Notes under the pieces: model-generated | What the model saw: only the letters and a program-made list of their open reading frames with translations | What the model was told of the DNA's origin: nothing | Databases searched by the model: none | In this document: positions 9,943-21,469 of the stretch, piece by piece | Position numbering within the stretch: the first letter of the stretch is position 1 | Layout: each line of letters opens with the position of its first letter | Translations under genes and position numbers: made by a program | From: Cenococcum geophilum 1.58 | Taxonomy: Eukaryota; Ascomycota; Dothideomycetes; Gloniales; Gloniaceae | Assembly: GCA_001692895.1 (NCBI GenBank) | Contig: KV748239.1 | Location: 777,206-841,205 of the forward strand | Length of the DNA: 64,000 nt | Reading direction: 5' to 3'

Positions 9943-12900
9943 TGGCAGATCCTACTATAATTAAGTGTAGTAAGTGCTATATCTATAAGCCCCACCTTAA
10001 CTTTATTAAAGACGGCCCTTTAAAGAAGATTTTAAAGCTGTGCTAGTTATATTAGTTAAAGGCGCGTCTTTTCTATATATTACTTCTACTTCTACTTACT
10101 TTTCTAGGCCTCTAAATATAGTTTAAATAAGCGGAGAGCTCTTATAGAGTTAGGTTCTACTACTAAGAATTGTCCTATAAGGCGCTAGTAAACTACTCTA
10201 CCTAAAAACGATACTAAGAATACCTTCCTGCCTCGCGGCCAGAACAGTTAAGATACCCCTAAAATGGCTTAATAACGGAAGATAATTAGGGTAATATAAC
10301 GGGAGTACCGTATTCTTAATCGGCGGGGTAAAGCTTATTCGCCTACTCCTCCGCTATATACTATAGATAAAGCTCTATATAGTAGAATAGGCACTTTAGA
10401 TGGCCTAAATGCGTCCTTACTAGAACTAGCTTCTATACCTACTCTACCTCTAATACCTACTTTACTACTAATACCACCTTCCTTACGGCAAGCTCCCTTA
10501 TAGTAAGCTCTAACTACGGCCACACTACTACCTATTTTAGCTATTAATTAAAAGCGAATTAAGAAGTTTAGGAGTATACTATAGGCTAAATATATAAAGA
10601 CGTGCAGTTGTTATAAAGAGCGGTAGTTCTAAATAGGCCTAGCTATAAAGGGTAACAATATAGGTATATATAAAGCCTATATTAAGGACGCCGATAGCCT
10701 TAAAGATCTAACCCTTTCTCCCCTATTTAGTAAAAGTAACGGGCTTAATCTAGGGCCTATTCCTGGCTTCCTACCTATACTTACTGCGGTAAAGGAGCTT
10801 CTAATTACGCGTGTATACGTTTATCTATAAGTCGTGCGTGTACGCGGCTAGTAATATTGCTATACTAGCCACGTCTGCTACTTTGGCTAGAATATACTAA
10901 AGACTTAGAGGTAGCTACTACGGCTACCTTCTAAACTTAATATACTGGTTATAAGGCCTACAGTAGTAGAGGGTAGTAAATACCTAAGTTAGTAGTTTAC
11001 CAAACGGTATACTATAAGGCACTCTACTATAGTATAATAGCTTTACTTTCTAAAGGTTAATCATCCTAATTATTGTAACGTTAAAATATATAGCACTTAG
11101 CTTACCAGCTTACCTAAAAATAGCTCTATATTAGATTAGCTACCTTATATTAATAAGTCGGATTCTAATTCTAGTAGCCTAATAGCTTACCCTACTACTC
11201 CTATATAATATCCTCCTGCTATTAATCCTTTACCTACTAAGCTTAGCAGTAATATACTAAACGGCGAATTTAATAATAATATACTAGATACTTTAGTTCC
11301 TAATCTAGTGCCTAACCTTAATAAATTAGAGCTTTTAGGTCGCAAGGTTTAACACTAATAAGACCTATAAGCGGGCCTAGAGGTTCCTACTATATAATAG
11401 ACACCTCTCTCTAAGCGATTAGCTAGTTTTATTATATATAGCGCCTTTCCTACTCTATTTCCTTATAGTAAAGCCGATTTTAATATACCATAAAGCCGTA
11501 TAGTTACCCTAGCTGTATATACTAAGCATATGCTTAAGTATTAAGACGGTTAATTTGGCCGCCACCCCTTATTTCGCTACTATGTATTTAATCGGATTAT
11601 AAGAAAATAAGCCCTTAATACTACCCGCTTCCTTTACAGCTAATTAAATAAAAATAGTCTATCTTTAGATAAGCTTAGTAATCTTATAAATGGCAATAAG
11701 GGTGGCTAGTTACTAAATAAGATTATACGGTATATACGGAACCTTAAGGGCACTAGACCTTACTAGAGGCAGAAGAGAAATAAGCTTATAGCTTATACTA
11801 AGAATATTAAGAACAGGTCTCTATTCTTTATACTTAGCGCTACTAATCTATATTAGTATAATCTATACTCTTATATGCCTCTATTTAACGAATATAAGGC
11901 TACTAATAAGGCTTAACGCTACCGGATTACTTCTTAAAATCTTAATAATAATCCGCATATTGCTGCTTACTAGCTATATCGCCGCTTTAATCTGTTTAGG
12001 AAGCACGTGCTTATAGGTCTATTTAATAGCACTAACTTTTGGTTCTAATATAAGTGGCAGGTATAAGGTAGCGGCTATATATATAGCTTCTTATATAGTT
12101 TAATAGCCCTAAGGCTAGATCTATTAGCTAGTAAATTAAAGGCGGCTTTTACTAAGTACTGGGCTACTTTTATATCTATAATAAATCCTAATTAATATAG
12201 GCCTCCCAATCTCTAATATCCTTCTACTCTTAGCTATAAAGAACAGCTTAACAGCAGTAAGCTTCTTACTACCTACCTTAATCGATTTTAACGGCACCGC
12301 AATTACACTAAATCTTACTACTTAAGATTAAAGAAAGGCTCTACTAGAGCAAAGGAGTGCCGCTTCTATTTTCCACGCTCTCTTTATAATAAGGCCGCTG
12401 TATTAAAGGATTAAAATCCATATTACTAGACATTCTATCTATAGCGTAACAATAAGCTTCTTAATAGTTATAATACAGCCATAATATTAGCATGGATGGC
12501 GAATATTAATACGTTACCCGCTATAAGCGTATTAGTAATAGTTAACTATATAGGCAAATATTGCAGCAAGGAAGAGAAGAAGTTAACTTCCTACTAGGAG
12601 CTACTCTAATTAGTATAGCCGCACGCTAACAGCCTTTATGCCTTTAGTTCGGTAGTGGCAAGGTTTATAAATAAGCTTATTACCGAACGCGATTAGTTAG
12701 CGCAGAAGGTATACTATCTACTTCTCAATATTCCCCTTTATAAAGGCTCTAGAAATATAGTAACTTTAGATTACTGCTAGGAGGACAATTAAAGCGCTAC
12801 GTATAAGCTTAATAGTGGGTAACTAAGAGGGTATAGACTATCTAACTATAAGAAATATAAGCGCCGCCCAGATGGGGTAGAGGACGTTACTTTCCTCAAT

Positions 12901-14930
12901 TTTCTACTCCATTTTAATTACTCTACTTATAAGCGTTAACTAAGAGTAAGGCCTTAAGTTATATCGTACTTTCCGCGATATAAAGGCAATCCTTCCTATC
13001 TATAGTATCCTAAGTTCTGCCGTATAAAGCTTATTCTTTATTATCCGTAGAGGGAGTATAAGGAAGTGGCTACTTATACTAATAGATTTAGGGCCCCTAA
13101 TTATATGGCTTCCTATTAGGCTTGCGTTAACTCTTATTAGCACCCACCTAACTACTTCTATAATTAGAAACTAGAGGAAGGTTATAAAACTACTAATAAT
13201 ATTAATAAGTTTAAGGGCGATTTCGTAGATAACTTAGAGCTATACTAGTCCTTTAAGGCCCTATATGCCCGCGTTTAAAATACTAATAAAGTTAAAATTA
13301 AGGATCCTAACAGGCTTAATAATAAAGAGCTTAATTATAACTATAACTAGAGTATATATTAGGGTACGTACTCACAGCTTAATAAGAGGACTTATTAGTA
13401 GGAAGTATAACTATAGCCTCTACTATAGAGCCGCCTATCCTAAACAGTAACTCCGTCCTCCTTATAACTAGGCTAGCGTTATATCTATAATATTATAGTT
13501 AATTACTATAGGCAGATCTAAGTGGGCCTTGGCCTCTTTCTACTACGGATTAATATTAATAAAGAGGCAGGAACTGGCAAATCACATCTTATTACTATCC
13601 TCTCTACTACGCTCTATAATATAGTAAGGGCTAATAGCAAGCCAATACTATTAGCTTAAGCGGCCCCTACTAGGGTAGCTACCTTTAATATTAACGGCAG
13701 AACTATATATAATCTATTAAGGTTACTAGTAAATCGCCCGTTTAAGGACTTGCCTACTACTAGTCTTACGCCTCTATAATAGGCTTTTAAGGATATTTAC
13801 TATCTCGTCCTTAACGAGAAATCTATAATCGGGCAAGTATATCTAGCTTAGATCAATCGCCGCCTCCATTAAATCTACCCTATATATAACAATAACTACT
13901 TTAAAGGCTTAAACATCTTACTAGTAGGCGATTTCTATTAGCTTCCCCCTATAAATTAGGCGGCCTTATATAGTAATCTACCCGCTAGGCCGTTAAAGCT
14001 TACTAGCTACGGAAAAGAAGCCTATAAGGTAATTAACCAAACTACTATTCTAGATTAAGTTATGCGGTAGGGCGGTAATAACGCTAAAAGCTCTACATTT
14101 AGGACTGCCCTTATAGAGCTACGTAGTAATTCTATAAGTAAATTAACCTAGAAGCTTCTTTTAACTAGGTATAAGTAGGGCCTATCCACTAATAAGGTTG
14201 CGGGCTTTAATAACGCAATTCGGCTATATAGCACACGCGCTGCTATAGGTAAGTATAACACTACTTAGCTTCGCAACCTTTTACAGCCAGTAGTAGCTAT
14301 TAAGTTAGTTAATACTAGTATAGGTATACGGAAAGTCACTCCTAATTAGTGCGATACTATAGAGAATCTAGCCCTATATATTGGCGTGAAAGTAATACTA
14401 ATATAGAATATCTAGATTAAACTAGGCTTAGTAAATAGTACTACTAGTATAGTTAAAGATGTCGTATAGAAGGGACACGCGGATATTAAAAAGGATCAGC
14501 CTCAGTTACTACTAATTATAGTAGATAGGTATAACGGACCTGCCCTATTCACTCGGCAGGATAGTAAGAAAGTTATCCCTATATTTTCCGTGCTTTATAA
14601 GTAGGAGGGTATAAGAGGCTCTTACTTACGGCGTTAATTTCTAATTACTCTGGCTTTTGCTCTTACTATATATAAAAGCTAGGGCCTAATACTTAATCGG
14701 GTGGTTCTAAATATTAAGGAAAAGGATAAAATAGCTGGGCTAACCTATATAGCAATCTTATGAGTTAAGAAGCTTTTAGGGCTTATATTTAAACGTAGGT
14801 TTAATATAAAACAATTTTAGTTATCTATAAGTAAGACTAAAGAGGTATAATAAGAAGATTTTGTATAGAGGCAGTAGCAACTACTTATAAACAACTTTTC
14901 CTAATTAGGAAATTATATATTAGCTCGGAG
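9943..14930 (+). mobile_element. Helitron with Rep/helicase-like and PIF1 helicase regions, RIP-damaged
   Basis: A frame opens at 9943 with MADPTIIKCSKCYIYKPH, a Cys-rich start. The Helitron-like N region follows at about 11940-12140 (R-R-F-N-L-F-R-K-H-V-L-I-G-L-F-N), then N-Y-I-G-K-Y-C-S-K near 12545, a replicase-type signature of Helitrons. A PIF1-type helicase lies at about 13550-14800: Walker A G-T-G-K-S-H near 13570, ILLVGDFYQLPP (Q from TAG) near 13920-13950, and a C-terminal segment with S-K-T-K-E-V near 14830. Stops of the TAG/TAA type recur throughout. The exact 5' TC and 3' CTRR ends and terminal hairpin were not identified, so both borders are approximate. Confidence 0.8.
13555..14860 (+). 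pseudogene. PIF1-like DNA helicase domain of the Helitron
   Basis: The region encodes, with RIP-type stops, an ATP-binding loop A-G-T-G-K-S-H-L at about 13570, a Walker B segment L-N-E-K-S near 13815, the motif G-D-F-Y-x-L-P-P near 13930, and later helicase motifs. In Helitrons this domain is fused behind the Rep-like endonuclease and is thought to unwind DNA during rolling-circle transposition. The long readable span in one frame shows that decay was mostly by substitution. Confidence 0.75.
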
Positions 14931-15520
14931 GTAAGCGGAGAATATAGTATTTATCTTAGTTTTTTAACTTTTAAATAGCTTAACCGCGAAATCCAATTTT
15001 CTAAATTTTAACCCCCTTATCCGTCCTACCTTCTTACCGCCTTTAAAGCTATTAGATATATATATAATGGTATATAGGGAGAATTAGTAGTACTACCAGA
15101 TCAATATTACTGCTGTCTATAACGTTAATTAATTTTTAGAATTTTTTAATTTTTTTTAAAGGGCGGAAATGTCGCTTATATAAGAAGTTATATAACCTCT
15201 AAGAATACTTAGGACGGTATATTAGCAGCTATAACTTCTCTACACTATAGTTAAGATTTTATATATACTGCACCTAGAGCTATTTATAATAACTATTACC
15301 TATAAATCTACCAATTTATAAATCAAAAATTAGACGTAGTTAAAGCTATTAGTAGGGGTTATTAATCGCGCTCCCCATAACAAAATTTTAGATTTTAGTG
15401 ATCTAAACTAATAAATTAAATTAAAAGTTTAGAATGTCTAAATAAGGTTCTGCTAAGACGCTAGCTAGACCCTAACCTAAACCCTTCCTAACCTGTTAAA
15501 TTCTAAAAATAACAACCTCT
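14931..15520. other. AT-rich stretch without a visible gene
   Basis: It may contain the 3' end of the Helitron near 15130-15200. I see no frame of note and no clear terminal structure. Confidence 0.4.
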
Positions 15521-15960
15521 ACTAAATTAAAAATCAACCTTATCCTTAATAAGCCATCTAATTGGATTTAATAGTTCTTTATTATCTAAGATATAGCTAA
15601 AACTAATAAGGTATAGCAGTATATTAACCTATTTAAGAAGAAAGATAATCTTCTAAAGCTAGAACTACTAAGTCGGCCTATACTAAGGGACATACTACCT
15701 ATGGCTATATTAATAGCAAAGCTAAACCCAAACTAGCTTACTACCTATAATTAGCTCTACGCCAAATATAAGGACGATCTACGCGTACACTAGAAGTAAA
15801 AATAGGCTATAAACAATATTAACAACTATATCATTTGCACTATATCAGTAGCCTACCTTTTACTTATTAATAGCCTTAGTAGTCGGTTACATTAAATATT
15901 TAAGGCATCTCTACTACTATAGTAGCTACTATAGTAATAGAGACACCCTATATTTTAGTA
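15520..15960 (+). pseudogene. Copia-type gag N-terminal remnant
   Basis: The plus strand reads P-S-N-W-I, then FFII, DIAKTNKV and F-K-K-K-D-N-L-L-K-L-E-L, with TAG/TAA interruptions. This resembles the start of Copia gag proteins, which open with a 'substrate-binding' segment containing N-W. The frame stops being readable at about 15960, just before the tandem repeats begin. It is a different family from the Copia element at 51.9 kb, judged by sequence. The assignment rests on pattern memory. Confidence 0.45.
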
Positions 15961-16020
15961 AGTAATTAAGCCCATCTTATACAAGAATCTTATACTATTA
16001 GTACTTACCAAATCACATGC

Positions 16021-17005
16021 TTATAGGGCCTCCTCCCGTCTATAAATACTCCCTCTTCTATACCTTTCTCTCTTTTTCTTTCTTCTTCCTTATAAGAGCT
16101 AGAGGTGCTCTAATACCCCTCCCTAGTCCCTGCTAAGGGATTTATTGGTTAATATAGTAATATAGACAGTATTAGACGATAAGACAGGTAAAAGAGGAGA
16201 TAGGAAGGATAGAGGGGTGTCCGGTAGGTATTAGTCGAGTAATATTAATGTCTATATTATAGCTGCCTAATCTCCTATACTTATAGGCCTCCTCCTATCT
16301 ATAAATACTCCCTCCTCTATACCTTCCTTTCTTCTTTTCTTCTTCCTTATAAGAGCTAGAGGTGCTCTAATACCCCTTCCTAGTCCCTACTAAGGGATCT
16401 ATTAGTTAACGTAGTGATATAGATAGCATTTAATAAGGAGACGGGTAAGAGAGGAGATAGAAAGGATAGAGGGGCGTCCAGTAGGTGTTAGTTGAGTAAT
16501 ATTAATATCTATATTATGGCTGCCTAATCTCCTATTCGTAGGCCTCCTCCCGTCTATAAATACTCCCTTCTCTATACCTTCCTCTTTTCTTTTCTTCTTC
16601 CTTATAAGAGCTAGAGGTACTCTAATACTCCTCCCTAGTCCCCACTAAGGGATTTATTAGTTAATGTGGTAATATAGATAGCATCTAATAAGGAGATAGG
16701 TAAGAGAGGAGACAGGAGGGACGGAGGGGCGTCTGGTAGGTATTAGTTGAGTAACGTTAATATCTATATTATGGCTGCCTAATCTCCCATTTATAGGCCT
16801 CCTCCCGTCTATAAATACTCCCTCCTCTATACCTTCCTCTCTTCTTCTTTCTTCTTCCTTATAAGAGCTAGAGGCGCTCTAATACCTCTCCCTAGTCTCT
16901 ATTAAGGGATCTATTAGTTAATATAGCGATATAGATAGTATTAGATAAGGAGACAGGAAGGATAGAGGAACCTCCGGTAGGTGTCAGTCGAGTAACATTA
17001 ACGGC
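16021..17005. repeat. Four tandem copies of a unit of about 256 bp
   Basis: Units start near 16021, 16281, 16535 and 16791 (spacings 260, 254, 256). Each opens with a form of TTATAGGCCTCCTCC, then TATAAATACTCCCTC, a pyrimidine-rich tract, TATAAGAGCTAGAGG, and a purine-rich tract ending near GGATAGAGG. The pyrimidine tract and the later purine tract are close to reverse complements, so each unit could fold. The last unit is followed by unrelated sequence at about 17005. Copies differ mainly by C/T and G/A. Confidence 0.88.
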
Positions 17006-18965
17006 AGTTTTCGTTACCTAAAAATTGCGTTATATGACGACATTTAGGAACGCAAATATGTACCCCCGTCCTATACTTACACCACTACTAAATATTCTAG
17101 ATTTTATACTCGGAGCTGTTTATAATAGGCATTCCTAAAAGATCTGCTAGTTTAAAGCTCTATAATTAAACATTATTAACGTTTTATATAGGGGTCGTTA
17201 ATTAAGCTCCCGGGACACAATTTTTAAAGTTTAACACTATATTAATATTACGACCTTCTTATAGTAGCTAAGCCACCCCTAATCTCCTCTCCCTCCTCCC
17301 CCCTCCTATTACTTGGCGCCGAGCTATTATATCGTCGCTAAGCTATTACGTTATTATACGTCTAAACTAGGTAGGCAATAACGTGGTTACTTAATTATAT
17401 TAGACGTCTCTATATATAGTTATATCTCTTCCTATATACGTATTTAATCGAGTTAGGGTAGTAGACTTACTTTAATTCCAGCTATATAGCGATTTAGTTA
17501 TTAGGCATTAAAAATATTTAGTATATAAAGCTTTAAATTATAATTATAATCTACTATATTAGATCCTACGTAAATAGCTCTATATTAAAGCTCTATAGTC
17601 TAAATATATACTAAATTCGTGACTAATATAATCCTTAAGCCTAGCTTAAGTAGGGCGCCTTAGTTACTACAGTAGATCCTTACCTAGTAGTAACTAAGGC
17701 GCCTTAATCTTACTACTACTTCTAAATTAAATAAAAGCTCTATATAGGGGGGTCCTAGGGGGTCTCCCCCTAGAAAACCTTATCTCTATATATATTAATT
17801 AAAGTCTATATAATAAAGCTCTAAAATTAATTAGCTTATTACTTATAAACTCAGGTCAAAATTTATATTAGGGGATTAACGTTCCGCATATTATGTAAAT
17901 AAACCAACCTATTTATTAATTCAAGAGCTTAAATGGCCCGTATTCGATCCCGCAAGACTTATATACGTTATTTTATACCTCCTCCGGATCTTACATGTAT
18001 AGAAGGCCAAATTAAGACCCTATAGCGGTGTAGATGTAAGGGATATTATTGCGGACACCTCGGGTTGCCCTCAGGACAACCCCCGGACGCCCCTCGGATG
18101 GTCGCCGGTCACGTGCTGGAGGCACATGCTTGTAGTATATAGTCTCCACGATCTCAGAGGCTTTACCTCCTTAAGGATTCGTCTCTCTTACCAATCTATC
18201 CTGTTCCACAATCGTGCCTTATAGCCCCCTGTCTACAAAGCCCCCTCACAGTAGAGTACTCTACGTAAAGCTTTACTCTTAAGAGCTCGGCATCCTAATC
18301 CCTTAGTCTCTTATTTATAAAGTTACTAGTGTTATAGGGCGTATTTAAAGCCAAATCCTCTCTTTAGAAGAGATATAAACGCGCCATAATTAAAAGGATA
18401 AGGGTCTAAATCTATAAGGAAAGAAGAGGTTAATTACATGGTTAGAAACAGCCGCAATTGCTAGCTATCTTAATAATGATTTAATTCCCCTTGATAACAA
18501 AGGAAAGCCTTAGTTAGATATTATATAAGAAGCTAGCGCTCCGTAATAGGGCTCACTCTTTATTAAGATAAAGACTTTACTTATAACTTAAGAGTAATAT
18601 ATTCCTAGATAAAGAACTATAGCCTCTTAACCACTATGGGGCTAGGAAATTCTCCTAATTTCTTAATTATTAAGTCTTAAGCTTAAGGGTTAAAGAGGAA
18701 GTTCTATTTAAGGCGTTATACGACAGAGATAGCTACGCTAGCTCGATTTATATGTATATTTAAGGAGGAGCTAGACGAAAAGAAGGTTTAGAAGTAGTAT
18801 AAGTGGTATATAAAGCGGTTTCATAAATGTAGACAATTAGACGGTTAAATGACGAGGTATTAGATCTAATATATGTGGTGTTCTGACTCTTGATTTTTGG
18901 GGGTTGCGCACGTGCCAAATGGGCCGGTTTTATCGTACCCGAAGAGGACATAGCCCGCCCAGGTA
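17006..18965. other. AT-rich block with one less-mutated GC-richer island
   Basis: The stretch is mostly RIP-like AT-rich sequence. A short run rich in C and T lies at about 17275-17310 and a G/C-palindromic run at 17740-17775. Segment 18029-18237 is GC-richer, starts TGTAGA and ends TCTACA, so it could be a solo LTR, but the flanking 5-mers (AGCGG and AAGCC) do not match. Interrupted frames at 18360-18880 look coding-like, but I recognise no domain. Confidence 0.45.
17655..17702. repeat. Perfect 16-bp inverted repeat
   Basis: GCGCCTTAGTTACTAC at 17655-17670 is the exact reverse complement of 17687-17702, with a 16-nt loop. Partial pairing continues a few bases outward. It could be the ends of a tiny inverted-repeat element or a hairpin. 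No coding sequence is near. Confidence 0.8.
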
Positions 18966-19104
18966 TCCCTTGACACGGCAGGGTCCTTTGCCAAGGTCGC
19001 TTATATTCGCGACTAGATTCAATTGGGTATTTATATTAACCTAGCTTTTCCAATTGGCCGATTCTTATCGATAACCTAAGGACCAAAATTGCCGTGTCAA
19101 GGGA
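18966..19104. mobile_element. Small MITE with 15-bp terminal inverted repeats
   Basis: TCCCTTGACACGGCA at 18966-18980 is mirrored exactly by TGCCGTGTCAAGGGA at 19090-19104. Similarity continues inward, where GGTCCTT occurs after each terminal block. The 139-bp body has no coding capacity. Flanking dinucleotides are TA on the left and CA on the right, so a TA target duplication is possible but not exact. The element sits close to the border between the RIP block and the gene island. Confidence 0.65.
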
Positions 19105-19757
19105 CAATAGATCCGTCCAGCTATCTGGTTCTGGTTCGTATTGTGTATAGAGTAAGGCGTTAGTGTTGATATCATAGACGTAGTGAGTCTGTAGATATAT
19201 TCTGCCGTTAAATTATTCAGGGTAGTCAGCGAGCGATAAGCCAAACTTCTTAATTAGGAAGGTGCAAATACTTCAGTTAGCGATCTCTGTGCTTTAGTTA
19301 ATCGTTATTAAATTTTTATTCTATCCAATGTTCGAATTTCATTAGATAAAGCGTAATTATAATACTCTTGCTAACTTTTGGCCTACAATAAATACGATTT
19401 AAAGCTTGATTTAGTAAGAGTAAAGTTATCATTTCAAATTATAGTAACATTTAAGTTATATTTTAGACGACTAGTATCTCCCGGTGGGGTGGTGACAAGG
19501 AAGAAACGTTCTCTCTCGAACAATTTAGTATGCGGAACTCCACGTCGAGGAGTTGTCACAGCACGTCCCAAAGACAGAGCTAGGCATGCCTTGATCAGTC
19601 ATTAACGAGACAGCTTGGTTCGGAGTTAGTGTCGTGACTCAGGTAGCTTCCATTTTCACTAATACCCTTAGGTTAAAATGGCTAAAGCCGCCCAGAGAAG
19701 AGTCTTAAATACTGGCAGGTTGTAATGGGTAAATCCCTGAGATATCCTATAGAGCCC
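19105..19757. other. Border between RIP block and gene island; no gene seen
   Basis: Base composition moves from AT-rich to balanced at about 19460. I see no convincing frame on either strand. Part of this stretch may be the 3' untranslated region of the RRP7-like gene. Confidence 0.5.
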
Positions 19758-19813
19758 TTAATGCTGAAAAACTCAGACAAGCACATCAGGACCCTCGAAA
19801 ATCATGACATGGG

Positions 19814-20971
19814 CTAAACCACTGTTAACAGGTGTTCTACCTCCACAGCAGGAAATACAGCAATATTTCGACTTACCACAACCCTTCCTCTCCTCTCTCT
19901 CATCTCCGCTACCTTTCTCCGATCTTGCTCGAACTTCCTCCTCAACTCTCCTTCTCTCTCCTTCCTCTTCTCCCTGACCTGAAACCTATAAAAATCTTCC
20001 TTGGCGCCCCTCTTCTTTTTCCTCTCTTCCAGTTTCTCCTTCGCTGCTTCCGCCTCCTCAAGTCTAGCCGGCCCAGTCCGGCCCCCACGGACCACAGTTA
20101 TGAAGCCATCTTCATCGGGGACAGCGCGCTGGCGGGCCCGCAGTCGGTTCCGCGCAGTTTCAGCACGGGTGAACGCAGAGAGGTAGGCATTTATTGATTT
20201 CTGGAGGATTGGCTTGGGAGGGAATGCTAGGGTGTGATGGGTCTGATATCCTGTACAACATAATTTCCTAGTCAGCAATCTCAAAATAGCTACCCAAACC
20301 TCATTATTTTCCACTGCTTTAGATATGGCGCAACACTACTCTGCGCTCCAAAATAGCTAGTATAATAGTGTGGCTGAAAAACACTCACTTTTCTCACCCA
20401 ACCGTTGCCGACATTCCCAAAGAATCTCCGTTGGTTTTTTCACCACCCTCTCAATCTCTCTCATAGCCCCTTTCGCACTCGCACGATCTACGAATACGAC
20501 TACCGCCGAGCTCCCGCTGCTCCTGATCTCTTCTTCCCACGTCTGTGGTAACCTAGTCTCCTCATCCTCAATCACACCCTCCGCCGCCACCTCGTCTCTC
20601 TTCCTCTTCTTGCTTTTCGGGGCCCGCGCTATTGCACCATCCTCCTCCTTGCCCTGGCCCAACTGCTGATTCCTGGTCTGGTAGGAATGTATCGAGCTTT
20701 CGAAGTCGACACGCTCAACTCGTCCACCGCTAAGCTGCTTCGTAAATAAGCTCCTAATTTCCTCTTCGGATGCATCGATCGGTATATTTGCTATAAATAG
20801 ACTCCGTTCGCTGTCTGGATCTGGAAGTTTAGGAACGTGTGGGCGGATGTAGATATAATGTTTCGACTGAGTTGGGAAGGCAGGCAGTGCAGGGATGGTG
20901 AGGGGGAGGATAGTGTAATCGGCGACCTTGTGGGGCACGGGAGCCGGCCGGGTTTTAAGTTTTGAAGCCAT
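19814..20971 (-). CDS. RRP7: Ribosomal RNA processing protein Rrp7-like
   Basis: Rrp7 is a nucleolar small-subunit processome factor needed for early pre-rRNA cleavage and 40S assembly. Exon 1 (20971-20389) opens at ATG with MASKLKTRPAP and holds the RRM-like N-terminal part, including S-L-F-I-A-N-I-P. An intron 20388-20251 (GTGAGT...CAG, 138 nt) joins in frame to exon 2 (20250-19814), total 339 codons plus stop. The C-terminal Rrp7 domain is clear: D-E-D-G-F-I-T-V-V-R-G-G-R-T-G, then F-Y-R-F-Q-V-R-E-K-R-K-E and R-E-R-R-G-R. After R-R-G-R the read-through tail (VVVSRNIAVFP...) looks unlike the family, which usually ends within a few residues. A strong donor GTAAGT at 19876-19871 and an AG at 19764-19765 would give a shorter end (R-G-R-V-V-H, stop at 19758). 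A low-complexity K/R/E helix is typical of the family. Confidence 0.88.
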
Positions 20972-21469
20972 CGCGAGAACGGTATGTTGCTGTAGATATC
21001 GTAGGAGTCGAAGAATCTGGTAGAAATTTAGGCGCGGGCGGTGGCAGAACTCTCTGAGTGTTGAGACGCGGCGGCTTGAGACCGGACATATTTAACCGAT
21101 TATACGTATTTCAAGAATTCACATATCAACAGTTCGTGTTGAACAACTGTGCGAAAGTCGGGTTTCTGAAGATTCTAAATCCAAACACACATAATATCTA
21201 CTCCAGAATGGAACCAATAGTTAAACGAATAGTCATGCAAGCGTACTAGAAATAAACCCGCTTTTTAACATGGATGAATAACAATAAACGTGATATCATA
21301 AACAAGAGAGTACTAAAATACTCGCTTCCTAAATAATAGTCGCCAATCCCTCCCATGAAACACCATACCAAACGCAGCTTTCAGCGTATATTGCTAAAAA
21401 TCGTAAGACCGTGAATGTAGAAAAGGTCGTAGGGTACAAAGATGTTTTGAGAATTCGACTTCCATAGTA

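Noticed and set aside
16021..17005. CRISPR-like array
   Set aside because: Units are about 256 bp long with no spacer/repeat alternation, in a eukaryotic genome.
18029..18237. Solo LTR as a firm feature
   Set aside because: Inverted hexamer ends are present but the flanking 5-mers do not match, and no partner copy is in the window.
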